64,000 bases of DNA from Siphonodentalium dalli (taxonomy: Eukaryota; Mollusca; Scaphopoda; Gadilida; Siphonodentaliidae), in assembly GCA_032622095.1 (NCBI GenBank), contig CP136062.1, forward strand, positions 157,164,875-157,228,874, given 5' to 3'. A model generated the notes under the pieces. The model worked only from the letters and a program-made list of their open reading frames with translations. It searched no databases and was not told the origin of the DNA. How positions within the stretch are numbered: the stretch's first letter is position 1; every line of letters starts with the position of its first letter. Below are positions 44,240 through 55,826 of this stretch, in pieces. A program made the position numbers and the translations under genes.

Positions 44240-45627
44240 TTCACCCCATTTTACACATAACCCTTCTACATATTTACCACAATTCTACTTTTACCCTTAC
44301 CCAATATAACCCCCTCCCTTCCGAACTTTTTAGCCATCATCTTTATGCTACTTTGTGCATCATTCATGTTCTTTGCCCTATGTCCCTGTCATTTCATATA
44401 AGTTTACACCATTTTGCATGTGTTCTCCTTTTTACTACTGTATCCTTAATACACAAACCACCAAGTTCATACACATATACGTATACTTTCCATTCATTCT
44501 CTGCTTTATGTTTACTCTTTTGTCACGTTACATCCCCTATGTTTTCGACCAACTGCTTACACCTAAATTATATATATATATATATGTGTGTCCCCTTTTA
44601 CCCATCTCTTCTCCCCTCCACCCAGTTCATATGATGTAGTTATACTTTTACCCATATGGCCCTCTTTTCTCACTCCCTCTACCTGGTGCCATTTTATTTT
44701 CTATACCATTTAAGCCCCTTGCCGGCTCTTACCCATAATTACTGTCTGCAAGCATGGTAACCCCTCTCTTCCAAAGCAAAACCCCCACATTTCATATGAT
44801 TTAGGTATATACTCAATGATTATTCTTATCTCATCTACTTTAATTATGTACATGTTCCCCAACCCAGCTCTCTGCTATACACCTCTATGTATTTCACCCT
44901 ATACCCCATTTACCTTGCTCCACATAACCACCTTTCATTCTTGTTTACCTTCCCCTTTTGTACCTCTAAACACTTTGTTCTTCCCACAACAATCCCAATG
45001 TTTTCCTAGGAAAGTAATGCTTACTACTCAACGTATTCTCCAAATTATACCCTTCTGCACCCATTTACTTGCCTCTCACTCTCCCCGTCGCCTTCCCCAT
45101 TTTACACATGTATAAACCTCTGTTGAGTGGCTTTTGTTAGCCTCCTATACTCTTCGCTATACACCTATATACACTCTCCCAATGCCCCTTTACCCTTTTC
45201 CCATAAGCACCTTTCATGCTTTTAATGTCTCCCTTTTCCATTTTATACACCTCTTATTTTACCTCTGTTCTACCCACAACAATCCCAATGTTTTCCTAGG
45301 AAAGTAAGGCTTACACCTCAATGTTTTCTCCAAATTATACCCTTCTCCCCCAATTTCTTGCCTCTCGCTCTCCCCATCTCCTCCCCCTTTTTGCACCATC
45401 TACATGTATAAACCTATATTGAGTGGTTTTTCCTAGCCTCCTAAGCTCTTCACTATATGTTAATTCATATATTAAAAACCATGAACAGTGTACACTACCT
45501 AATCCATTATCATCTCCAATTAATACACGGTCATATCATCCCATCCCCATTTCCCACACTCCATTACCCCTCATACTGTGTTGTTTCCCCCATCCATTTC
45601 CTCTGCCTTATACTTTTCTTCTATGAC
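44240..45627. repeat. Central spacer of the foldback element: G-poor, with ~285-bp direct repeat
   Basis: 1,388 bp between the arms. The plus strand is rich in C, T and A and strikingly poor in G. A ~285-bp unit is present twice: CCACAACAATCCCAATGTTT with CCTAGGAAAGTAA occurs at 44,985 and 45,272. No credible protein on either strand; ORFs at 44,353-44,639 and 44,816-45,115 reflect the composition. Confidence 0.8.
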
Positions 45628-46587
45628 ATTTTTTCGTGACGCGCGATCGCTCCCCTTAACACCGCCCCTTTTAAAACGGGGGAGAGGGAGGGGGCCGGCC
45701 TGCGCTTTTTTTAGCCTCGAAAAGAACGATAACTCTGTAACATACCGCTACACCGTATAAGATCGCTTCTGTGTGAGTGGTGAAACTGTATCATAACGCT
45801 TCTGTGTGTGAAAATGCTGTCAACCAAACTATACATCAACCAAACTTATTATTTTAGTTTAAAATTCTTTTGTATATTAGTTTTGTTTAAAATTCGCGTT
45901 TAAAAAAGTAGTCATTTCACGTTGTTGTACTACGTCAAATGGCGTTTTTTTTATTCGTCAAATATAGTCATAATAGCGCTTAAAATGCTTGTCAATTAGG
46001 GCTTTTTGTAACTGCGTATTAAGCATTTATAAAAGGACCAATTTCATAACAGGAAATTAACCGTAAACAATGAAATTCGAAATAAAAATGTGTACTTTTA
46101 ACTATTTTGAAGAGGCAATTTTAGCATTTGAAGTAAGTGTCCAATAGGCTATATATATTCGAAAATGCCATGTTTGTCAGCTAACCACAAAATCTCGCTT
46201 GATAATGGTAGGGAAAAGATATGTTGCTGTCATTTACGAATATTGCATGAATATACTGATATAACACCTCATCGACACATATAATGGCTCATATCGTACA
46301 TGTAACTTCATTCGAACGCACGTGATGGTAGATGCAAGTCGCATTCCAGTCTCTGTCAGCTACAATATCATCTCATATACCAGGTATTTCTAAACAAAGT
46401 TATCAAGGTTATGTTATATCTGACATACGTGGACATACTGCAATCGTAGTAATGAGTCACAATATATAAACATATTGTAGACACTAGGTATGGAAAATTC
46501 AGTGACAGTGATGACAAAGCGGATGAAAGTGACAGTGAATAGATAATATAATAAAAAAAATTAGTATGTACCACATGTCATGTTATT

Positions 46588-46935
46588 TTGCTCCAAAACC
46601 AAAAAAGTAGAGACTCTCTCGCCATTGGTAGTGACGTCATTGCGTTTGCGGCGTTTTCCGGCGTTTTGCGGCGGGGCGGCGTTTTGCGGCGTTTTGCGGC
46701 GGGGCGGCGTTTTGCGGCGTTTTGCCGTCCTGTACTTTTAACTCATAAATTTACCGAACAACGAATAAAGGGATTTGAATGGCTAAGTACGATGTATAGA
46801 CATGACTCATACGTGATTCATCCAATGGTGAAAAAGGCAGTTCTGCGAAAAGGGTTCACTAATAATGCACATTTTAATGCAATATATTTTCTAACACATT
46901 TCATTGTAATACCAGGTAACCTAAGACATATATAG
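46588..46935 (+). CDS. 115-codon ORF over minisatellite (right arm), doubtful
   Basis: Mirror of 42,912-43,277, shorter by six codons in the GCGGCGTTTT repeat. Same reservations. Confidence 0.2.
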   Translation: MLQNQKSRDSLAIGSDVIAFAAFSGVLRRGGVLRRFAAGRRFAAFCRPVLLTHKFTEQRIKGFEWLSTMYRHDSYVIHPMVKKAVLRKGFTNNAHFNAIYFLTHFIVIPGNLRHI

Positions 46936-47846
46936 AACCTTTCTGGCCCTTAATCGGTGAGTTAATAGACATTAGGCAAGTTCAAAATGAGAGCCGTAAT
47001 ATGTATGTATTCAACTAACAAACAGTCTTTGCCCTTTTAAATACAAGTTCACACGCACCGCATAAGAATTCACCATTTCCGCTATTGATCGTTATTTACT
47101 ATACAATTTAAATCCAGCATTTACTACGGAATACTATAAACATCACAATGACAACAGCTTTCCACATTCATTGAAATTTGACTGCGTGTAGAATTAGGCG
47201 ATCGATAATAGCATTCTCTCTATTCAAAAGTTTGTCACACCGAGGTTGAAAATATAATATTTTTTAATATGCATGTATACACGTTCTTTTTCGGTGGAGG
47301 TAACGCACTGTGTGAAACTGGGCCCGATGGTGTAATCCTCATTATTCTAGCTCTTCTACGATCTGCCAAAATTGGATTTTCGATATTAGTCACGTGATAT
47401 CTATAAATAGTTGAAAACAACAAATGTCCCGTATCTTCGTCAATTTCGGTGTGATTTCACTGCGGTTTCTTTTAAACATAATCTTTCGAAATCGCCAACA
47501 ATTCTGGGTGCAATACATGGCTCGAAATCAGTTGCTTATAGTTAGATTATCAAAGGACTTATTGAAAAATCCTTCCTGATATGGATTTTTTTTTCAATTT
47601 CAGGCGGACTCGGTCGTCTCCGATCACAACTATCAGTGGGCTGCAGAACGAAAAATATCTATAAAAGTTGAAATATAAGACTTACAAATTATCTTTTAAA
47701 TTTCTTTTATTGGTTATTGACATAGCTTGTCACAAACCAAAAATCACAGCGGGCTAGCATCAATAAATTCATCTTCTGGGGATCTCATTCTGCATAGCCT
47801 CATCTTCTACATATACACATATATTAGTTTCCAGATGGTGATGTGC

Positions 47847-48125
47847 ACCCATTGGGCACCTCGATTATGCATTGTGTCGTCTGCCAATATGGGGATATAG
47901 AGAAACCAAACTAAAAAAGTAAAAGAAGCTAATTTCACCCTCTGGGGACCTCATTATGTAAATGTCCAGCACGATCTTGAGGCCTGATTAAAACAATGAT
48001 ACACTTTTCTCAAATAGTTCATTACCACCTAATCGATAGGGTAATAGGGGAAATATTCAAACCTTTTCAGTTACATAATCTTGTGGTCGAACCCATATGG
48101 TCGACTCGCATATATAAGAGAATGC
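47847..48125 (-). repeat. Right-arm-specific 279-bp segment containing a MITE fragment
   Basis: It replaces 122 bp of the left arm. Its outer end carries GGTCGACTCGCATATATAAG and AGAATGCATTGG (48,099-48,130), identical over about 31 bp to the inner palindrome of the MITE at 1298-1697. The segment is thus at least partly from that MITE family. The remainder (ACCCATTGGGCACCTCGATT and on) has no match in the window. Confidence 0.75.
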
Positions 48126-48261
48126 ATTGGATACATTTAACTGGTGCTATTTATTGCTATATACTATCTTGTTATGAAATATACTTAAACACACACACAC
48201 ACACAACATTGAATTAAAAATGTCCAGGAAAAATGGTTACATTGAAGTCAGTCTCACTATA

Positions 48262-48828
48262 TTAGTATTTTTGTGTCAAGTCTTGAGAGTTTCCATAGAA
48301 ATGTCCTGGTATTACATCAGTCTTGTCCTGTGTATAATTATGGTATCCACCGGGTTCACATTCAGAACATCTTAAGGCTGCTTCCTGGTTCAAGTGTTCG
48401 TTGTAACAGGGTATGAAGTTTACTGTTTCAGGAATGAGCCCATTGACATTTTCCACATTATCTGTAATTGTTTTCAGCTCTGCTCCATTTAAAGTAACAC
48501 CTTTCCTGGTTGGTGTTGCTACATCACAATTTTCTGGATAAAAGTACTGTTTGATGTGCACCACTGCATGTTCATGATCCAGGGTCATGAAAACATTATG
48601 CCCCAAATGAATCCGGTCCATTGGCTCCTTGGAATTTATATGCTGTCCCACTAATTCAAGGTTTTGTGTTAGACAAAGCCAGCGTTGAATTATCAGACTA
48701 ACTCCTTGTTTAGTTGGAATCCTTCCTTCATCCCAAATTCTCAGATCTACATACTTTGTACCCAAAAACTCACTGATTGTGAGATATCTGTTACGACCCA
48801 AGTGTTTTGCGAAAATTTTAGTGTCCAT
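48262..48828 (-). CDS. Tandem PC4-domain ssDNA-binding-like protein (right-arm copy)
   Basis: 188 codons on the minus strand, mirror of 41,176-41,742, with the same two PC4-type domains (GRNRYLTISEF and LGHNVFMTLDH blocks, each followed by a KGV(S/T)L turn) and the Cys/His tail. The only protein difference I see is Lys instead of Gln as second-last residue. The AATAAA downstream (rc at about 48,150-48,155) is kept. Two intact copies in opposite orientation mean that transcripts of the two genes converge toward the element centre and could also form extensive double-stranded RNA with read-through antisense. Confidence 0.75.
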   Translation of the reverse strand: MDTKIFAKHLGRNRYLTISEFLGTKYVDLRIWDEGRIPTKQGVSLIIQRWLCLTQNLELVGQHINSKEPMDRIHLGHNVFMTLDHEHAVVHIKQYFYPENCDVATPTRKGVTLNGAELKTITDNVENVNGLIPETVNFIPCYNEHLNQEAALRCSECEPGGYHNYTQDKTDVIPGHFYGNSQDLTQKY

Positions 48829-48972
48829 GTTTATGTAGCAGGTAGTTTCAGAAAGTGCCTCAAAATGACATGATCACATTATTCATAGGAAAACCAGATA
48901 GCGTTGTGAACGCTATGCTGCTCCATATATTATTAGCCAATCAGAATCACTAGAAATATATAATCAATATGT

Positions 48973-49239
48973 ATGAGTTGGCACTGCGTCATTTCTTTCT
49001 CTAACAATAGCTTTTTCAGAATTCCTTCATTGGAACGCTGTCCAGACACGTGTGGTCAGAATAAATTAATAGGCATCCCATTGTTTGAGATGCGTGGGTA
49101 CATCATTGGCACCCGGTACAACCAGGTGTGGCGTTCTCAGACGCTGTTATTGGAACCAATTTCTGAAGTAAATAAGCTTACTACGGTGGACATGTTGAAC
49201 CCTACGTGTAATGTTTTGTGTGATTATAGACAAAAGTAA
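48973..49239 (+). CDS. 88-codon ORF divergent from the PC4-pair gene (right arm), unknown
   Basis: Mirror of 40,765-41,031, with Cys for Ser near the start (MSWHCVIS) and Gln for His (RYNQVWRS). Both differences change the amino acid, so purifying selection is not evident. No family recognised. Confidence 0.3.
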   Translation: MSWHCVISFSNNSFFRIPSLERCPDTCGQNKLIGIPLFEMRGYIIGTRYNQVWRSQTLLLEPISEVNKLTTVDMLNPTCNVLCDYRQK

Positions 49240-51774
49240 CGTGTACCTTTAAGGTATGTGATCAAAATACGGTCAATTGTATGAACAATTTCTGAAGTAA
49301 TGACACATCAATACCTTCATTTCCTACAATGTTGCCTCGTGCATCGAATGTACATGCATATGTAACTTGAAAGCCAATATGTTATAATGTTGTTGTCTAA
49401 CACACACGGGGTAATTTTATATGAATGAAAGCATGTAGATTGCAAAAATCTTTGTTAAAACTATGGACGTTTTTGAAAATAAAGAGCGTTTTTTATTTAT
49501 GGATACGATGAATTATGTTTAAATGCTTAATTTTAAATATAAATTTAGTATACGATGGACATTAAGACAAATTTTGAAAATAAAGAGCGTTTTTTATTTA
49601 CGGATAGACGGAATTAGGTTTAAATGCTTAATTTTAAATATAAATGTAGTACAATTAAGACAAATTTTGAAAATAAAGAGCGTTTTATTGATAGATTCAC
49701 TGAGTTATGTTTAAATGCTTAATTGACGTGTTCCTTTAAGGTATGTGACCACGGGTACAATAGTATGCTATTGGAACCATTTCTGAAGTAATGACACCTT
49801 ATTATTATCACTAACACTGTGCCAATGCATTATATTATGTATGTCTGTCTCCCATAAATGTACAGGCTAATATGACCTATAAATTGAAGGTAAGTGGCCA
49901 GTCTGTTACAATGTTGTTGTCGTTTAACATACATTTGGTAAATTTTATATGAATGAAAGCATGTAGATTGCATAAATCTCTGTTAAAACTAGGTACATTC
50001 AAACTATTTGGAAAATAAAGAGATGATTGATGTATACGCGGAATTAGGTTTAAATGCATAAATGACGTGTACCTTTAAGGTATGTGACCAAAACGCGGTG
50101 ATTTGTATGCTATTTGAACCATATCTGAAGTAGTGACACACTAGAAAACCTTAATTTCTACAGAAACATTAATTTTGTTTATCTCTCAGTCTCCACAGAT
50201 GCAGAAGCCATTAGGAGCATGCATTTGAATGACAGACCTATCGTGGCATTAAATGACTTAAACATGTGTTTAATTACGAAGCTTCGAGAAATTGTGTGTA
50301 GGATTTACTTTATTGGAAATGTTCAAATATCTATTGGCAAGGCGTTGATTGGTTGCTAATAGTTCGATTACAGATATTAAAGGGGTATTTAGAGAAAAAG
50401 CTTAACTAATGTTAGTGATGATTTAATCAATTGTACCATAACAGTTGACCATTAGGAGGGATACATAATGGGGAGTCAGTATGTATTCAGGGTTCATGCC
50501 GCTCGTGGTATAACTTTTGTGAGAGTTAAATTGCATGGGTTATGCTCTGTAAGCATATGTTGGCTGCTTGGAGTTAGATGTGTATTTAATACCTAGATGG
50601 TCTCCCACGTGCTGAGAACTTTGTAGATTATTTTAATTTTATTAATTGTTTCAGAGGCAGCTAGAAAGGCATTTTATTTTTCCTAACCAATATGTGCAAA
50701 TGATACCGGCCCCTGAATGTTTTTTATTCAAATTAGTGCAGGCTTAAATGTTTTATCACCTAGTGGTATGCATAATCTCATTAATCTGTTTCACCGCTTT
50801 ATCCCCGTCGGTATGGAGAATGTTCCAGAATGGTTATATGTTGTGTTATTAGCTTGAGAGCTCTGTGCCCTGCAGCCACACTAATTTGATGTTATTCTGG
50901 AACATTTTTATTGTTCTGGAACAATGTGGAACATTTTTTTTCTCGAACATTCTAGATTGTTTTAATTTGTCGGCTTTTTCATAACCTTTTAGAAAGACAA
51001 TTTCTTACCCAATATGTGCAAATGATATGTGGCCCATGTTTGAATGAATTACACATTAGATCGGCTATTATCTACGGTTACCCCGAATGTGTTTGAACGC
51101 TTAAATTACCAGATAAATTCATGGTGAAAACACACTTAGTGTATCGCGTTCTTAGTGCACATGTGGAATCGTTTAAACCATTATAGAATATATTCCATGA
51201 TGCTCTGTTATTGTTAGAAAGCGTGCCTCGTGGAATGTGTTTTCTACCAGGTACATAACAGTTAATAAATCTGTGAGATCAATAATGTTTTTATTAAAGG
51301 TAAAAAAAGTTAAAGAGGCCGAAGTGTTTTAAGGAGATTTGATAAATAATTTTAAATGCCAATATTCTATGCGTGGTAAATAAATAGATGCTATGATAGC
51401 CAATGTGTGTACCGTGTGAAATTAACATCGGGACTTTACAGTTATATAATTTTAAAGAGGCCGTAGACAAATATGAATTTTATTACACGAATACATTATG
51501 GATTTTACTAGAAAAAAAATGTTCCAGATTGTTCCAGAACAATAAAAATGTTCCAGAACAAAAAAAATGTTCCAGAATTTTCCAGAACAATAAAAATGTT
51601 CCAGAAATTACGTGGGAAGGAGGAGCGATATATAATAATTAAAGGGGGGCGTTGCCATACCATGGGGCCATATATACAAAGCATAGGAAAGGGGGCGTTG
51701 ACATACTATGGAGCTATAGACCTATAGGAAAGGGGTCCCACATGAAAATGACGCTGCAGTCACAAACATGCTGC

Positions 51775-51782
51775 TCGCATGA
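51775..51782 (+). other. Right target-site duplication TCGCATGA
   Basis: Perfect copy of 38,221-38,228, directly after the terminal ...CATGCTGC of the element. Confidence 0.85.
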
Positions 51783-52069
51783 GCATTATTTTAACGCCAA
51801 CGGTTTTAAGAATGCCGTGGGCATTATGTTTTAAGAATACGCCAGGGATTAAATCGACTGAGGAACGTCATATGGTGGCTCCTCCCCCACTAATGTAAGT
51901 TGGCGTCAAGAGCGCGTGTCGGCGAGCTGCATTAAATATCGGAACACTTAATTTGTTTGAGCTAATTGAAACTCACAAATATTTGGCAATTTTGATTTTA
52001 TATTGTCAAAAAATTAAATAACATTTCTTCAAACTTTGATACAAAAACACCAATATAGATTTGGATTAA

Positions 52070-52663
52070 AGGGGTACTGTGCGCTATTTTCAATAAATTT
52101 CCGGTGATAACAACGATCTATTATCGATACTATATAGAAACATAAGTAATTTGAGTCGAAGATGTATTCTGTAAACGCTCAGGTTAATAGGCTATCTTAA
52201 AATTTAATAATTTAAAAGTTAATAATTTAATATAAATTGAATTTATGGCTGGAGCCATAAAATGGCGTCAATTGAAATACGAATTTCCGTGTACAAAACG
52301 TAATCAAACTACAATTGAGGGATACTGGCTAGTAAACAAACCCATTGGACACACGATCGTTTGAAACATTATGCTGATACGGGGAGAAAACTCAAGCCAC
52401 TCACTGACTAGTGACGATACAATAACTTAAATGATTATATGGGACTAGTATGCATATAATATAACTTTTATTTGACTTATTTGGTTGAAAACTGTAAAAA
52501 AATTATCGACAACGACAATTGGTATTTTTGCATTCCGGTAAATTTGCCATCCGTAACACTACTTCGTACTCAACAGACTTTCAAATAATGGAAAAATGGT
52601 TACCTTATTCTCCGACTCGGAGACTATAGAAACCAACAACAACATTTGGGGTACAGTATCCCT
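52070..52663. mobile_element. 594-bp MITE with TTAA target duplication
   Basis: The ends AGGGGTACTGTGC (left) and GTACAGTATCCCT (right) form an imperfect inverted repeat of about 13 bp. TTAA stands immediately outside both (52,066-52,069 and 52,664-52,667), as for piggyBac- or Kolobok-type elements. No transposase. Confidence 0.65.
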
Positions 52664-52667
52664 TTAA

Positions 52668-55187
52668 CTGTTTAGAAAAGTCCGCAGACAGGCTAAAACA
52701 CATATAGATAACATCTAAATACGTCCCCATGTCGATCAAATAAAAACAAAACCGTTTAACATAGATTTTAACTATACATAACTTATTGAACGAGAAAGTA
52801 TTCACAAGGTTATTTTTAATACAATGGTGAAACACAGAAAAATATAACATTTCCAGTATCAAATTGAAACAGGACAGTGTATATCCATGCGTATAGATCA
52901 TGTCATGCATATCTACTCTGGCTTCGCCAAGAGATCATACTCCACCAGTTCAAAACATGGTAACTTTTTGTTGCTCTGACAGGGAAGTTTTATAATATTG
53001 AAATATGCAGGTAATATAATGCTCAGTTATACCTGTTCCGTATAGCATTGTATTGTATAGCAGGTAAAGGTCCCAACTCGAGTTTTCATGGTTTGGGGGA
53101 CTTGAATTAATCGATTTTACTATGCGTCGCTTGGAATTTCATTGATGTTGGCTCACAAAGATACACAAATCTTGCAATCTCGAGCTGGGAATTTATTGTC
53201 GAGGAACAAGTATTAACACAGAATATATTCCCTGCGTGGTTTGTTCAGTCCCATCAGAAGATAATAGAAAAGGTTCCCAGGGTTTGAACATATGGAAAAT
53301 CCGAAAATGATATATACGGGGGTAGCCAGAGTAAAGATGCATGGCATGATCTAACATGTGTGCTGAGCTTGAACATTTAGGGTGAAAATTAAAGGTACGT
53401 GAGGCGTTCGCATTAGTCTGATAAATCATTATCGACAATAGAAAATGTTGAACAATAGATTGGTTTTGTTCTTATAAAAATGTTGATTGTCGATAAGGCA
53501 TGGATAACGTGATCATGCGTTTTTGTTTTAACTTTTCTTGAAGCACGGGTCGTTTTACAATCGTTACAATCTCTTTGGTAAATTGTCAACAAAACCGAGA
53601 TTCAAGCAATATTTGATGATAAAATGACTGTCAATGTTACAGTACTGTTCACATAAGTATGCAAAATGCATGGGAAGAGTCGTTGTTGAACATCAGCGAT
53701 CCAGTTAAAACGAGGTTTTGGTGTTTGAACAAAATTGTGTGCATATTTACTCACTGCGAAAACCCCATGTTTAATGCTGGCATACGACATTCCATTATTA
53801 ACTATATTAAAAAAAAAAAAAATCGAGGCCTGAGTTTTCATGGAGTTAGACTTTTATATATATGTTAGGATTTTACAGTATTCAGGCTCATATTTCAAAT
53901 TGTTTCATGATTCCTCCCCACAATAGGTACAGTTAGGAAATTCCGAGCCACGGGGTGGGGAGCAAATGAAATTACACGACACTGCGAGCTCGGCCTGTGT
54001 AAAAGGAGTGGGATGCAGCCGGAAAATCTCAGGAGCCCTCTAGCCACGTCGCTGATGACTAATCAACTATATTTTTACGCGATTGTATGCCGTTTCGAAG
54101 AAAAGATAATACATGTTATACATTTGTGCACTGATCATTTGTTAACTTCTGTGGGTGATACTTAAAGGTATATGTAAGGTCATCGTGGTGGGGGAATATT
54201 TGGAAATCATGCATATACGATGGGAATTTGCTAACAACGGGGAATGGCCCATGTCATGTAAGAATTGTCCAATAACTGGAAATGTTATGATACCTTTCAG
54301 TTTGAAACATCATGAAGGGGGTGGATGTGCGAAATTGTCATGTTGTTCTGAGTCACGTCTAGCCACCCCCTGTGTATAAACCATATAATGGTATTTAAAA
54401 TTCAAGCTAGTACATCATGTAGGCGTCTTTCTGATAATAATTGGAAATTCAAGATACTCCATACGATTGAACACTATAATACTTCTATTCTTGCGTATTC
54501 TACACAAGACAACACTGAGAAAGAATCAGTAAACCCATTAGTCAAGCTTCTTGTGTGCTTTCGACTTCTTAATAATGAGACAGTTTTACCTGGCCTCGTG
54601 TTGTTTGACGCCAGAATATTCGAAAAATCACATTCTATAAAGAGCGTTTTTACTTCATTACCAACCAACGATGAAAATTAAATATCACATTATTTTGGAT
54701 GTTTCTTGTAGTGCTGTATGCATGGTAATGCATATGTATAACGACCATTATTTATCATGTTTTATTGCCTGATAAATTATTATGGGATGTTAACTTATTT
54801 GATGTCGAATTAAATGGGGCATCTTTAAATCAAGAAAGAAAAAAATAAACAAATACAATTGGATAGAAATATATTGCTCACATAGACTGGCCGAAATCCA
54901 TAGCGCAACAACAAACTTCGGAAGAAACGTCCCTCAACTGGCGAGTCCTAATTCGAATTAAATAATAATTGAAATGTGTTGCTTTTCGGCGTGACAAAAC
55001 ACAAACTGTCCGTGCTGAACTGTGGGCGTGTTACTCAGGAAATCAAGACAGAGCTGTGGGTCAGACAAAATGGATAGTTGGCTCCAATGACAATTCAATT
55101 GGCGGGTTTTAAGTCAGATAATATTCTCAGCGTCGGGAATTCTTTTAACGAATTCCCTCTGCTTCGAAAATTATCCATTACATCATC
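52668..55187. other. No gene recognised
   Basis: AT-rich. A poly-A run lies at 53,809. ORFs at 54,155-54,379 and 54,388-54,681 lack known motifs; the latter overlaps a TATAAAGAGCGTT motif at 54,636. A short block with TCGAGTTTTCATG / CTCGAGCTGG near 53,080 and 53,180 resembles 3,070-3,100 weakly. Confidence 0.35.
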
Positions 55188-55826
55188 GGCTGAATTATGG
55201 TCTCTGTTCTAGACCACCCTAATAATCACGGTTTTCCAAGTCAGGACTTGGTCTCGCGAAACCACCTGGTCCCAAGCTGAGTCGGGCGGATTATTGTACA
55301 ATCAACGACAGTCAACGACAATCTATGGACAAAAAAGCGTGCTGCATCGAGAGTGTCGTGTTAGTGTCGCCACACCTGAGAATGTGAAAGCGGCTTATCT
55401 CCCTATTGTATAGCGGTACCTGTATGCCGTCGACAAACTTGCCCAGATATACGCATCAGATTATCCTCAGCATAATTCACTGGGCATTCTACCAACGGAA
55501 CCACCGGGGTCCTTTCCAAGAAATGTATAGTGTAACATAGTGTGCGTTCAGATCAAGAACCAACTATATATTGTTCAACTTTGAGTCAAATTATTACACT
55601 GAAATAACATTCAGTTCAAGACATTACAACCCCCACCCATACCTGGGTTATTGCGTTAGGTTCGTAATTCCTAACTGGTTCTGACAATGAGGTATATACA
55701 TGTATCAATTAGAATATTGCAAACTGAAAGATGAGATATTCAGTTGTCTCTGGTGTTGTGAGTTTAGTGGGGTGCAAATGGAAATGATACGTTCAACACA
55801 CCGACCCCAACAAAACCCCTTTAGTC

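Larger units (their letters stand above)
38229..51774. mobile_element. Giant foldback transposon, 13,546 bp, ~6-kb inverted arms
   Basis: The element starts GCAGCATGTTTGTGACTGCA and ends in its exact complement. The first ~90 bp match the inverted right end with two or three mismatches, and a perfect 8-bp duplication TCGCATGA flanks both sides. Arms (38,229-44,239 and 45,628-51,774) are near-identical by eye throughout, apart from an 18-bp difference in a minisatellite and one replaced segment. They surround a 1,388-bp spacer. Each arm has one intact gene with tandem PC4 domains. No transposase, integrase, recombinase or polymerase was found, so mobilisation is presumably in trans or by an unrecognised protein. 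An 8-bp duplication is known for hAT, P, and KDZ (Zisupton-type) elements; the ends do not assign it to one. Near-identity of the arms plus intact ORFs and TSD indicate recent insertion or arm homogenisation. Confidence 0.9.
45628..51774 (-). repeat. Right arm of the giant foldback transposon
   Basis: 6,147 bp, the inverted counterpart of 38,229-44,239. The extra length comes from the replaced segment at 47,847-48,125 (+157 bp net), less 18 bp in the minisatellite. All left-arm features recur mirrored, including the tandem repeats (49,223-50,135), the NTTCTGGAACATTTTTATTG clusters near 50,895-50,945 and 51,520-51,605, and the terminal repeat. Confidence 0.9.

Noticed and set aside
44353-45115. 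ORFs in the central spacer of the foldback element
   Set aside because: Two overlapping frames are open because the strand is C/T-rich with few stops. The peptide is Ser/Pro/Leu/His low complexity with no match between the two 285-bp units.
38229-51774. Palindrome as an assembly artefact of inverted haplotypes
   Set aside because: Exact ends, an 8-bp target duplication, a single non-palindromic spacer and arm-specific segments are better explained by a real element. Long reads would still be needed for proof.
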